From NCBI GenBank assembly GCA_903824185.1, contig CAIJVU010000043.1, positions 1-40,516 of the forward strand: a stretch of DNA of 40,516 bases, written 5' to 3'. Shown in pieces: positions 8,874 through 16,489 of the stretch. Made by a program: the position numbers and the translations under genes. Below the pieces are notes generated by a model, which ran no database searches, had not been told where the DNA came from, and was given only the letters and a program-made list of their open reading frames with translations. Source of the stretch: an uncultured Hyphomicrobiales bacterium. Lineage in GTDB: Bacteria > Pseudomonadota > Alphaproteobacteria > Rhizobiales > Beijerinckiaceae. How positions within the stretch are numbered: the stretch's first letter is position 1; each line of letters begins with the position of its first letter.

Positions 8874-10322
8874 TCAGCGGTGCGGTAAAGCAGGCATCTC
8901 CTGAACAGGCATCAATTGTTTGAGCTGCGTCTCAATCGGGGTGGGGCTTGTCATTCCTTGCCCTTGCCGCGTGCGTGATTGCGGGGAATCAAGCAGATGC
9001 ACGCTTGCGGGCCAGACCAGCACAAGCACCAGACAAAGCGCTTGCAAGGCGAGATAGGGTTTGATCGCACGCATCACCTGTCTGAGCGGCACATGCGGTT
9101 TTGTCAGGCCGCGTGTCATCATCACCGCATAGCCGATGGGTGGCAGCAAAAAGGCCAGTTGCAAGGTCAAGAGTAGGCAGACTGAGACCCACACCGCGTC
9201 GTCCACCCGCATCAACAAAGGCGGCGCAAAAAGCGGAATGATCACAAAAATGATTTCAAAGGCATCCAGCACCAAGGCCGCGAGAGTGACCAGCACGAGA
9301 ATGAGACATAAAAACAGCAGAGGGGCCATGTCCAAGCCTAAAAGCCAGCTTGCCATCAAACGGTCAGTGCCCAGAAGACGCAAGATCAGGGTAAAGCTCG
9401 TCGCCGCCACCAAAAGCGCAAACAGCGCGCCGGTGGTCGCCGCCGCTTCCTGCAAGCAATCGCGCATGATCGTGAGGCTTAAATGCCCGCCCCAGATGCC
9501 GTAAAGCAACAACAACACAGCCCCTGTGGCCGCGGCTTCCACCGCGTAAAACACACCATATCCCACGCCCCCCAATAATCCCAAGAAAATACACAAGGTG
9601 ATCAAAGCCGTCCCTGCCTCGACTGGCAGGAGAGGTGTCGCAGACGGGGTCGGTGTTTGGCGCGTCTTGCCTTGCATCAAGGCCATGACCACAAAGCCAA
9701 TAAGGAGCAGCAAGGCGGGGGCCAGTACGCCATGAAAAATATCATGCGTGTTGATGATGCGGTCTGTGCGCGCTGTGCCTTGCAGCGCCGTGATATGTGC
9801 CCCCATCATGGCATCGCCCAGCAAAATCAGCACAAGCGAGGGCGGGATCACCACCCCCAAAGTGCTGGCGACACAGATCAGCCCTTGGGCCTGCGGCACA
9901 GGCACGCCTGCCTGCAACAGCCGCGGATAGATCGACCGGCACAGGCCCAGCACATTGGCGCCAACCGATCCGTTCATGGGGCCCAGCAATCCGCCTATCG
10001 TCATCACGGTGGCGGGGTCTGCGCCCGTGCTGTGTCCGAAGGCGCGTCTGATGCTGCGATATAGCGCTGTGGTCAGCGGCAGGCGATCAAGCAACACACC
10101 AATCACCACATAAAGCGGCAGCGCTTGCAACAGATCATTGTCCAACAGATTGATCAAACGGGCAGGCAAGGCCGCGAAAACCGCAGGCGGCAACCCGCCC
10201 CAAAAAAGTCCGAACACGGCACCGCATAAAGTCACACAACACAAGACCATGTAAGCGGGCAGGCCGGTCATGACGATCAACACACCGGCCAGCCCGATCA
10301 AGCCCACACCGCACAGATCCAT
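8874..10322 (-). CDS. TRAP transporter large permease subunit (DctM family)
   Basis: This 482-residue, very hydrophobic protein has the DctM pattern: an N-terminal LPAYMVLCC helix, GLLGPMNGSVGANVLGL, STLGVVIPPSLVLILLGD and a C-terminal LLTLQLAFLLPPIGYAVM. It forms the main channel of a TRAP importer driven by a cation gradient, typically for carboxylates or similar anions. A polar insert (about 218-240, rich in Thr and Pro) makes it somewhat longer than a minimal DctM, as in the mannitol/chloroaromatic subgroup. Its ATG overlaps the small-subunit stop codon. No DctP binding protein lies in the window, so the substrate cannot be inferred. Confidence 0.9.
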   Translation of the reverse strand: MDLCGVGLIGLAGVLIVMTGLPAYMVLCCVTLCGAVFGLFWGGLPPAVFAALPARLINLLDNDLLQALPLYVVIGVLLDRLPLTTALYRSIRRAFGHSTGADPATVMTIGGLLGPMNGSVGANVLGLCRSIYPRLLQAGVPVPQAQGLICVASTLGVVIPPSLVLILLGDAMMGAHITALQGTARTDRIINTHDIFHGVLAPALLLLIGFVVMALMQGKTRQTPTPSATPLLPVEAGTALITLCIFLGLLGGVGYGVFYAVEAAATGAVLLLLYGIWGGHLSLTIMRDCLQEAAATTGALFALLVAATSFTLILRLLGTDRLMASWLLGLDMAPLLFLCLILVLVTLAALVLDAFEIIFVIIPLFAPPLLMRVDDAVWVSVCLLLTLQLAFLLPPIGYAVMMTRGLTKPHVPLRQVMRAIKPYLALQALCLVLVLVWPASVHLLDSPQSRTRQGQGMTSPTPIETQLKQLMPVQEMPALPHR

Positions 10323-10864
10323 CACTCTGGCCCTTGTGTTTTGTCAGGCGTCTTGAAAAGATCGAGCAGGCCTTGCACCAGCATCAACAGGGCCATGATC
10401 ACCAATGCCCCTTTGATGATAAAATAGCCGGGCGTGCCGGTATCGGCAAAACGCTCCCAATGGCTCACGGATTGCGTCACCAAAGGCCATGCCGCCCACA
10501 GCACAAAACAGGCCCAGGGGATCACACTGACGATGACGCCTAATTGATGCAGGCGGTGTTGAAACGCAGGCGCAAAATGCCGCGCTACAAGATCGGATTT
10601 CAGATGCGTGTTTTTCCGGCTGGCAAGGGTGATGCTGCTCGCCACATAAAGCGCAAAGACCCATTGTCCGATGTCATTGGCTTCGCGCGATCCGGCTTGG
10701 AAAAGATCGCGCAACGGCCATTGCAAAAACAACAGTGCCATCACCGGCAAGGCCAGCAGGCCAAACAGCGTCACCAGCCGATTGATGGCGTGATCCAAAA
10801 CCTTGATCAGGGTCACTCTCCTTGAGGGGGGTACTCTGCGCACCCGATAAAGTGTCGCTATCAT
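10322..10864 (-). CDS. TRAP transporter small permease subunit (DctQ family)
   Basis: This four-helix DctQ-like protein carries the segment WVFALYVASSITLASRKNTHLKSDLV, in which the NTHLKSD-type motif is typical of the family; the last helix is LVIMALLMLVQGLLDLF. It pairs with the large subunit encoded immediately downstream. The start is uncertain. ATG 10864 is used here (180 residues) but lacks a good ribosome site. A GTG at 10816 follows a strong AAGGAG, though only one base away, and would remove 16 residues and start close to the first helix. Confidence 0.85.
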   Translation of the reverse strand: MIATLYRVRRVPPSRRVTLIKVLDHAINRLVTLFGLLALPVMALLFLQWPLRDLFQAGSREANDIGQWVFALYVASSITLASRKNTHLKSDLVARHFAPAFQHRLHQLGVIVSVIPWACFVLWAAWPLVTQSVSHWERFADTGTPGYFIIKGALVIMALLMLVQGLLDLFKTPDKTQGPE

Positions 10865-10937
10865 GGCGGGGCGGCATGATGCAGGCAAGATGCAAGCACG
10901 TTTCAAGCATGACGGCTGGGGATAGGAACAAACCCTC

Positions 10938-10971
10938 TCTATCTTGCCTCTGTCTCGCCTCTATCTTGGCC
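10938..10971 (+). repeat. Three imperfect 11-12 bp tandem repeats
   Basis: The units are TCTATCTTGCC, TCTGTCTCGCC and TCTATCTTGGCC, placed end to end in the gap between the divergent TRAP and hydrolase genes. They could be a short slipped-strand duplication or a regulator-binding array; there is no direct evidence for either. Confidence 0.5.
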
Positions 10972-11084
10972 TATCCAAGCGCCTTAATTTGGGAAAAGTC
11001 CTGGTTCATGGCTTTTATTTACCGTTTTTTCTTTATTTCCACAGAGGGTCTCGCCATGCACGCTGTCAGAAAGGAAACCCACTT

Positions 11085-11894
11085 GTGATCCGGATTGTCT
11101 TTACCGCCCTCATGGGTCTGGTCTCGCTTGGCTATATCGGGGTCGGGGGTTTTCTCTATGCGCGCCAGCAAGATCTGCTCTACCACCCCGATCCCCAGCG
11201 CTTCACCGCCGCCCAAATCGGCGCCCAAGGCTATGACGATGTGGTCATCAACACGCAGGACGGGGAAAGGCTGATGGCCTATTACAAGCCAGCCAGCTTA
11301 GGCCAGCCAACAGTCTTGTATTTCCACGGTAATTCCGATCGTCCCAAGAGCCGGCAGGAGCGCAAGGCCTTGCTCGCGGAGGAGGGGCGGGGGGTTTTAT
11401 ATCTGTGCTATCGCGGCTTTTCCGGCTCGACCGGCACCCCCAGCGAAGAGGGTTTGCGGTTGGATGCGGACGCGGCTTACGCGTGGCTTGCCGCCCGCGT
11501 TCCCCCGCAATCCATTGTTTTATATGGGGAATCTTTGGGGACGGGGGTTGCGGTTGAACTTGCCGGACGGGTTCCGGTCAAAGCCGTTGTGCTCGATGCG
11601 CCCTATACGTCCACCGCCGATGTGGCGTTCAAACAATATCCGTTTTTGCCCGTCCACTGGCTGATGCATGACCAATATCCCTCGCTGGAGCGGATTAGCA
11701 AGCTCAAAGCCCCCTTGCTGGTGCTGCACGGCACCCAAGACCAGATGGTGCCTTATGCCATGGGGCAGAAAATCTTTGAGGCGGCAACGGTTCCCAAAAC
11801 CTTTGTCACCGTTCCCGACGGGGACCATACCCACAATCTGGAGAAAGCAATCCGGCCATTTTCGGATTTTCTGGCCAGTTTACCGCGTGGATAA
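11085..11894 (+). CDS. Membrane-anchored alpha/beta hydrolase (BEM46-like)
   Basis: The 269-residue protein starts at a GTG at 11085, with AAGGA about nine bases upstream and an immediate hydrophobic anchor (residues 2-24). The anchor is followed by the ARQQDLLYHPDP segment typical of this serine-hydrolase group. The oxyanion HGN is at 81-83. The nucleophile elbow GESLGTG places Ser150, with Asp219 in GTQDQMVP and His248 in DGDHTHN, so the triad is complete. The catalytic domain should face the periplasm. An upstream ATG at 10944 would add 47 residues of non-family sequence and is rejected. The substrate is unknown. Confidence 0.88.
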   Translation: MIRIVFTALMGLVSLGYIGVGGFLYARQQDLLYHPDPQRFTAAQIGAQGYDDVVINTQDGERLMAYYKPASLGQPTVLYFHGNSDRPKSRQERKALLAEEGRGVLYLCYRGFSGSTGTPSEEGLRLDADAAYAWLAARVPPQSIVLYGESLGTGVAVELAGRVPVKAVVLDAPYTSTADVAFKQYPFLPVHWLMHDQYPSLERISKLKAPLLVLHGTQDQMVPYAMGQKIFEAATVPKTFVTVPDGDHTHNLEKAIRPFSDFLASLPRG

Positions 11895-11962
11895 CGGTTT
11901 TATTCCTCGGTTTTCTGTTTATACAGGGATTGAGAATAAAGAAATTCAGGGGAGTAGCGTCA

Positions 11963-13168
11963 ATGCGGCCATTGGATGGGGTCAAGGTTCTGGATCTCTC
12001 GCGTGTTCTGGCGGGGCCGTGGTGTACGCAAACGCTCGCCGATCTCGGCGCGGATGTCTGGAAAATCGAGGAGTGCTTGCGCGGCGATGACACCCGCACT
12101 TGGACAACCCCCAATATTGAGGGCGAATCCACCTATTTTCTCTGCGCGAACCGTTCCAAACGCTCGCTTGCCATTGATCTAAAAAACCCCGAAGCGCAGG
12201 CCATTGTGCAGAAAATGGCGCAAGAAGCCGATATTCTGGTCGAGAATTTCCGCAAAGGCGCCCTAGACCGGCTCGGTCTGGGATATGAGCAATTACAAAA
12301 GCTTAATCCGCGTTTGATCTATTGCTCCATATCGGGCTATGGCCGGACCGGCCCGCGTGCGGATGAGGCAGGCTATGACTTTGCCATTCAGGCGGAAAGC
12401 GGTCTGATGGCCATTACCGGTGAACCGGATGGTGCGCCGATGAAGCTCGGGGTTGCGGTTGCCGATATCATTACCGGCATGAATGCCACCCAAGCCGTGC
12501 TCGCAGCCTTGATTGTCCGCGATAAAACGGGACGGGGCCAGCATATCGATATGGCGCTGCATGACAGCGCGGTCTCGCTTCTGGCCAATGTCGGCTCAAG
12601 CTATCTGGCGACCCACGATGCGCCGCAACGCTATGGCAATGCCCATGCGACGGTTGTGCCCTATCAGATTTTCCCGACGAGGGACGGAGTTTTGGCTCTG
12701 GCTTGCGGCAATGACAGCCAGTTCCGCACGCTTTGTGTCAAAGCCTTGAATTTGCCTGATTTTCCGGATGATGAGCGCTATAAGACGGCCGGCAATCGCG
12801 CCCTTTATCGGGAGACCTTGATCCCGGCTCTGACCAAGGCATTCCAGACAAAAGACACGGCGGACTGGCTCGAACTTTTGCGCGGGCTGGGCGTGCCTGC
12901 AGGGCAGGTCCGGTCTGTACCCGAAGTGCTTGAAGCCGAGGAAACAAAGGCGCGTGGCATGATTGCCGAAGTGGATGATCCGCTGCTTGGCCGGTTGCGC
13001 CTGCCTGCATCGCCTTTGCGCTTGTCCGACACCCCTGTGCGGCCTCCTGTCACCCCGCCACGGCTCGGGCAACACAGTCGCGAGATTTTGCACGACGTCG
13101 CGGGTTTGGATGATGGGCAGATTGATCGCTTGATTGCCGAAAAAATTGTCGTCAGCCGCGTGATCTAA
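11963..13168 (+). CDS. Class III CoA-transferase (CaiB/BaiF family)
   Basis: The 401-residue protein shows family signatures throughout: LDLSRVLAGPWCTQTLADLG, the GDDTR motif, NRSKRSLAIDLK and YCSISGYGRTGP. Catalytic Asp168 lies in VAVADIITG, at the position equivalent to Asp169 of formyl-CoA transferase. These enzymes move CoA between carboxylic acids through an aspartyl-CoA intermediate. The GDDTR-WTTPNIEGESTYF stretch resembles the succinate-dependent glutaryl/hydroxymethylglutarate CoA-transferase (SUGCT) branch more than formyl-CoA transferases, but the substrate remains a guess. The ATG at 11963 follows AGGGGAG by eight bases. It is a single gene ending at a hairpin. Confidence 0.9.
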   Translation: MRPLDGVKVLDLSRVLAGPWCTQTLADLGADVWKIEECLRGDDTRTWTTPNIEGESTYFLCANRSKRSLAIDLKNPEAQAIVQKMAQEADILVENFRKGALDRLGLGYEQLQKLNPRLIYCSISGYGRTGPRADEAGYDFAIQAESGLMAITGEPDGAPMKLGVAVADIITGMNATQAVLAALIVRDKTGRGQHIDMALHDSAVSLLANVGSSYLATHDAPQRYGNAHATVVPYQIFPTRDGVLALACGNDSQFRTLCVKALNLPDFPDDERYKTAGNRALYRETLIPALTKAFQTKDTADWLELLRGLGVPAGQVRSVPEVLEAEETKARGMIAEVDDPLLGRLRLPASPLRLSDTPVRPPVTPPRLGQHSREILHDVAGLDDGQIDRLIAEKIVVSRVI

Positions 13169-13183
13169 GCTGCGCTTTGTTCG

Positions 13184-13213
13184 CGAGATAGAGCCGAACT
13201 CAGTCCTATCTCG
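13184..13213. terminator. Hairpin between convergent genes
   Basis: CGAGATAG (13184-13191) and CTATCTCG (13206-13213) form an 8-bp stem with a 14-base loop. It fills most of the 49-bp gap between the CoA-transferase stop and the stop of the small minus-strand gene. There is no clear T-tract on either side, so terminator function is likely only from position. Confidence 0.5.
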
Positions 13214-13217
13214 GCGT

Positions 13218-13436
13218 TTAGTAGCGCGTTGCGGGAATATGACCGGGGAAAGGCTCTGTTTTCTCGGGATAGCCGAGAATGGTGTGCAAATAGCGCTGCG
13301 GAATAAAATATAAAAACAAGCAGACCACAATCAGAATGAACATCATATAGAGTTCAAGAATGGCGATTTCTTTCTTGGATCCGCTGGCGGCGCGTTGGAT
13401 CTCGAAGCGCTCATTTTGAAGCTGTGGTTCAGCCAT
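13218..13436 (-). CDS. Small single-pass membrane protein, unknown function
   Basis: This 72-residue frame starts at an ATG with AGGGA eleven bases upstream. A charged N-terminus (residues 1-23) is followed by a hydrophobic helix at about 26-45 (IAILELYMMFILIVVCLFLY) and a Pro/Tyr-rich tail. The ribosome site, sensible membrane topology and tight fit between a hairpin and a promoter gap support a real gene. I do not recognise a family. Confidence 0.6.
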   Translation of the reverse strand: MAEPQLQNERFEIQRAASGSKKEIAILELYMMFILIVVCLFLYFIPQRYLHTILGYPEKTEPFPGHIPATRY

Positions 13437-13695
13437 GGTCTAGTCCCTATCATCTGCACAAGCCAAAAGGCTGCATTTCCGCTGGTTGGAAATACGCGCA
13501 CAAGGCATCACACTGTCTGGACAGGATGTTGCGAGTTTCGTGCCAACTGGCTGTGATCAAGCGGGACAAGGGCTCTGGCAGGGTTTCGGGCATAAAATCT
13601 GTTGTGGATTGCACCCTTTTCAAAGAAATCGGGGTGAGTTGACAAATCGGCAGGGGAAATTTCTGCTGCGAGCTCATAATCAGGGGGCAAATGCC

Positions 13696-14754
13696 ATGGA
13701 CAAACAGAATCTGGAACGCCTGCGTCAGAAATACGGCAATGCCGAGGGCGGGGATGTATTTGATCCGCATTTTGCAACCATCGCCGCGCAGCAGTTCAAG
13801 GGTGGCTCCAAACGGAAATGGCCTTTTGCCGGTTTGCCGACCTTGATCGGCGCGCCCTACCATCCGCTGGGGGATGACGACGCCGTTCTGCGTGATCTTG
13901 ATATCGGTCTTTACGGGGTGCCGATGGATCTGGGCGTCACCAATCGTTCGGGGGCACGCTTTGGCCCCCGCGCCGTCCGCCAAGTCGAGCGGATTGGCCC
14001 GATGGACCATGCTTTGGGCATTACGCCTTTGGCCCGCTCTGTTCTGGCCGATTTGGGCGATGTGCCGATGTCCAGCCGCTATGATCTGGCGCAGTGCCAT
14101 GCCGAGATCGAGGCTTATATTGATCGACTGGTCAAAGCGGATGTCATGCCTTTGGGGGTGGGTGGCGATCATTCGATCAGCCTGTCCATTTTACGGGCCT
14201 TGGGACGCAACAAACCCGTGGGCATGGTCCATATCGATGCGCATTGCGACACGTCGGGGGCTTATGAGGGCGCAAAATTCCATCACGGTGGTCCGTTCCG
14301 GCTGGCTGTTCTGGATGGGGTTCTCGACCCGCAGCGTACAATCCAGATCGGTATTCGCGGCGGCGCGGAATATTTATGGGAATTTTCGTTCGATAGCGGC
14401 ATGACGGTGATCCATGCGGACGAGGTGGATCGCATGGGATTGGATGCGGTGATTGCCAAAGCGCTGGATGTGATCGGCGACGGTCCCACTTATGTGTCCT
14501 TTGATGTGGACTCGCTTGATCCCGCCTTCACGCCGGGGACAGGCACGCCGGAAGTGGGCGGCTTAACGCCGCGTGAGGCTTTGGCGATCATCCGATCTCT
14601 GCAAGGCCGCAATATTGTCGGGGCCGATGTGGTCGAGGTTGCGCCGCAATATGATGCCACCACCAATACCGCGCAGGTCGCAGCCCAAGTCTTGTTCACA
14701 CTGGCCTGCCTGCTCAGTGCCAATCCGCGGCGCGTTCCCAAAGCCGAGCGCTGA
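13696..14754 (+). CDS. speB: Ureohydrolase of the agmatinase/guanidinobutyrase group
   Basis: The 352-residue enzyme belongs to the arginase/agmatinase superfamily. All six binuclear manganese ligands are visible: His159 (GGDHS), Asp181, His183 and Asp185 (HIDAHCD), and Asp270 and Asp272 (SFDVDSLDPAFTPGTG). These enzymes hydrolyse a guanidino group to urea. The PGTGTPEVGGL segment fits agmatinase, guanidinobutyrase or guanidinopropionase, and I cannot choose among them. The N-terminal extension of about 55 residues is longer than in E. coli SpeB, as is common in this group. The ATG at 13696 follows AGGGGG by about eight bases. A polar amino-acid ABC importer follows 150 bp downstream, suggesting uptake of the same class of substrate. 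Confidence 0.9.
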   Translation: MDKQNLERLRQKYGNAEGGDVFDPHFATIAAQQFKGGSKRKWPFAGLPTLIGAPYHPLGDDDAVLRDLDIGLYGVPMDLGVTNRSGARFGPRAVRQVERIGPMDHALGITPLARSVLADLGDVPMSSRYDLAQCHAEIEAYIDRLVKADVMPLGVGGDHSISLSILRALGRNKPVGMVHIDAHCDTSGAYEGAKFHHGGPFRLAVLDGVLDPQRTIQIGIRGGAEYLWEFSFDSGMTVIHADEVDRMGLDAVIAKALDVIGDGPTYVSFDVDSLDPAFTPGTGTPEVGGLTPREALAIIRSLQGRNIVGADVVEVAPQYDATTNTAQVAAQVLFTLACLLSANPRRVPKAER

Positions 14755-14904
14755 AGAAAATAGCAAAGGCCGTTCATTTGGCTCATATTTGGGCTGCCAA
14801 GATCAGGATTTTTACTTGCCGAAAACGCGATCTTGCTTTCACATAGGCAGACTATGGAGGGCTGTGCCTGACACAGTCTGATAAACAACAAGGGGGATTT
14901 GACT

Positions 14905-15690
14905 ATGAAACGTCTTTTGATCGGATCGTTGATTGCGGCAACCGTGCTTGCAACAGGTGTTGTGCAAAGCCAAGCACAGCAGAAAGACTGGAAAGAAATT
15001 CGGATCGGCACGGAAGGAGCATATCCTCCTTTTAATAATCTCAATGCCAAAAAAGAGTTGGAAGGCTTTGAGATCGATTATGCCAATGCACTCTGTGCCA
15101 AGATGCAGGTGAAATGCACATGGGTTGTGCAGGATTGGGACGGGATTATTCCGGCTTTGCTGTCCAATAAATATGACGTGATTGTCGCCGGTATGAATGC
15201 AACTGACGAGCGCAAAAAGCGCGTTGATTTTACAAGCGTTTATACACGCACCCCGATCTCCATGGCCGGTGCCAAATCGATTGCCTCCACCGATGTCAGC
15301 CCCGATGCCTTGAAAGGCAAAACCATTGGTGCGCAGGCCTCGACCATTCATATGAATTTTCTTGAAGCCCATTATAAAGGATCAACCGCACGCGGTTATC
15401 CGACACAGGAAGAGGCCAACCTTGATCTGTTGAATGGCCGTCTTGATTATATCGTGGCGGATCGTTTGTCCTTGGAAGATTTCATCAAGGGTAAGGGCAA
15501 AGACTGCTGCAAAATTGTCGCTGATGTCAAACGTGATCCGACAATCCATGGTCCTGGCGTGGCCATGGCCATCCGCAAAGAAGATACCGCTTTGCGTGAC
15601 AAGTTGAATGCGGCGATCGAGGCCTCCCAAAAAGACGGCTCGCTCGATGCCATCGGCAAAAAATGGCTGGGTTTTGCGCCTATTCAATAA
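14905..15690 (+). CDS. Polar amino-acid ABC transporter, periplasmic binding protein
   Basis: This 261-residue family 3 solute-binding protein has a signal peptide of about 24 residues ending SQAQ. The lysine/arginine/ornithine/histidine-type core follows: IGTEGAYPPFN, a GFEIDYANALC lobe and DWDGIIPALLSNKYDVIVAG. MNATDERKKRVDFT is the family signature. Cys pairs (one near residue 61 and 69, and CC near 198) could form disulfides. The ATG at 14905 follows AGGGGGA. It delivers a basic amino acid, opine or guanidino compound to the two permeases encoded next. A 14-bp hairpin just after the stop probably raises expression relative to the permeases. Confidence 0.92.
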   Translation: MKRLLIGSLIAATVLATGVVQSQAQQKDWKEIRIGTEGAYPPFNNLNAKKELEGFEIDYANALCAKMQVKCTWVVQDWDGIIPALLSNKYDVIVAGMNATDERKKRVDFTSVYTRTPISMAGAKSIASTDVSPDALKGKTIGAQASTIHMNFLEAHYKGSTARGYPTQEEANLDLLNGRLDYIVADRLSLEDFIKGKGKDCCKIVADVKRDPTIHGPGVAMAIRKEDTALRDKLNAAIEASQKDGSLDAIGKKWLGFAPIQ

Positions 15691-15708
15691 TGGTTGAACC
15701 CAAATAAG

Positions 15709-15742
15709 ATCATGTCCCGACACCAAATTGTCGGGACATGAT
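15709..15742 (+). terminator. Long intra-operon hairpin after the binding-protein gene
   Basis: A perfect 14-bp stem, ATCATGTCCCGACA and TGTCGGGACATGAT, with loop ccaaat lies between the binding-protein stop and the first permease. There is no T-tract, so it probably does not fully terminate. Such hairpins typically protect the upstream message from 3' exonucleases or cause partial attenuation, giving excess binding protein. Confidence 0.75.
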
Positions 15743-15763
15743 GGTTAGAAAGGGGCGCGCTTG

Positions 15764-16489
15764 ATGGCAGATTGGGTGGCGCTTTTGTCATTCGGTCCCG
15801 ACGGCTGGGGGCTGGCGCTGCTGCAGGGCGCATGGATCACTTTGTCTGTTGCCGTGGTGACGCTGCCCTTTGGTTTGGCTTTGGGTCTGGCGGTGGCTTT
15901 GGCCTTTCGCTCGTCAAGCCCGTTCTGGCGAACGGCTGCAACCCTTTACACGACGGTGTTTCGCGGGCTGCCTGAATTATTGACGCTTTACATCATTTAT
16001 TTTGGCATCCAATTGCTTGTCGAGCACTTGATCAAATTAGCGGGATTGCAAAGCCAGTTTTCGATCTCGCCTTTTCTGGCTGGTGTTGTGGCTTTGGGGC
16101 TGGTTCTCGCTGCCTTTTCTGCGGAAGTGTGGCTCGGGGCCTTCAATGCCTTGCATAAAGGGCAGGTCGAAGGCGCGTCGGCCTTGGGCTTGGGACGGTT
16201 TCAAACCTTCCGGCATATTGTCTGGCCGCAATTGCTGCGTGCGGCTTTGCCGGGGCTTGGCAATAATTGGATGGTCTTGTTGAAAGAGACCTCGCTTGTC
16301 TCTGTCATTACATTGCAAGACACCATGTTTATCGCAACGCGCGCCAATGTGGTCACCAAAGAACCCTTTTTGTTTTTTGGTGCGGCGGCCTGCATCTATT
16401 TGTTTTTCTCTGTCGTGTCCTCCATCGGCCTATGGGCGCTGGAACGCAGAAGTGCGCGCGGCTTTGCACCGGTCGGGAGGCAGGCATGA
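15764..16489 (+). CDS. Polar amino-acid ABC transporter permease (HisQ/ArtQ-like)
   Basis: The 241-residue membrane protein has the HisQM permease architecture with about five helices. The FRGLPELLTLYIIYFG segment near residue 66 and the EAA loop (KGQVEGASALGLGRFQTFRHIVWPQ) are characteristic; the EAA loop contacts the ATPase. AAGGGG lies nine bases before the ATG at 15764. The stop overlaps the next permease start as ATGA. It forms a heterodimer with that permease. Confidence 0.92.
   Translation: MADWVALLSFGPDGWGLALLQGAWITLSVAVVTLPFGLALGLAVALAFRSSSPFWRTAATLYTTVFRGLPELLTLYIIYFGIQLLVEHLIKLAGLQSQFSISPFLAGVVALGLVLAAFSAEVWLGAFNALHKGQVEGASALGLGRFQTFRHIVWPQLLRAALPGLGNNWMVLLKETSLVSVITLQDTMFIATRANVVTKEPFLFFGAAACIYLFFSVVSSIGLWALERRSARGFAPVGRQA

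Noticed and set aside
10944-11084. 47-residue extension of the alpha/beta hydrolase
   Set aside because: The extension would include the tandem repeat region and precede the natural signal-anchor. GTG 11085 with AAGGA gives the expected N-terminus.
13639-13680. TTGACA upstream of the ureohydrolase gene with a CATAAT further down
   Set aside because: The two boxes are about 30 bp apart, and nothing like a -10 box lies at 16-18 bp spacing. I could not support a sigma-70 promoter.
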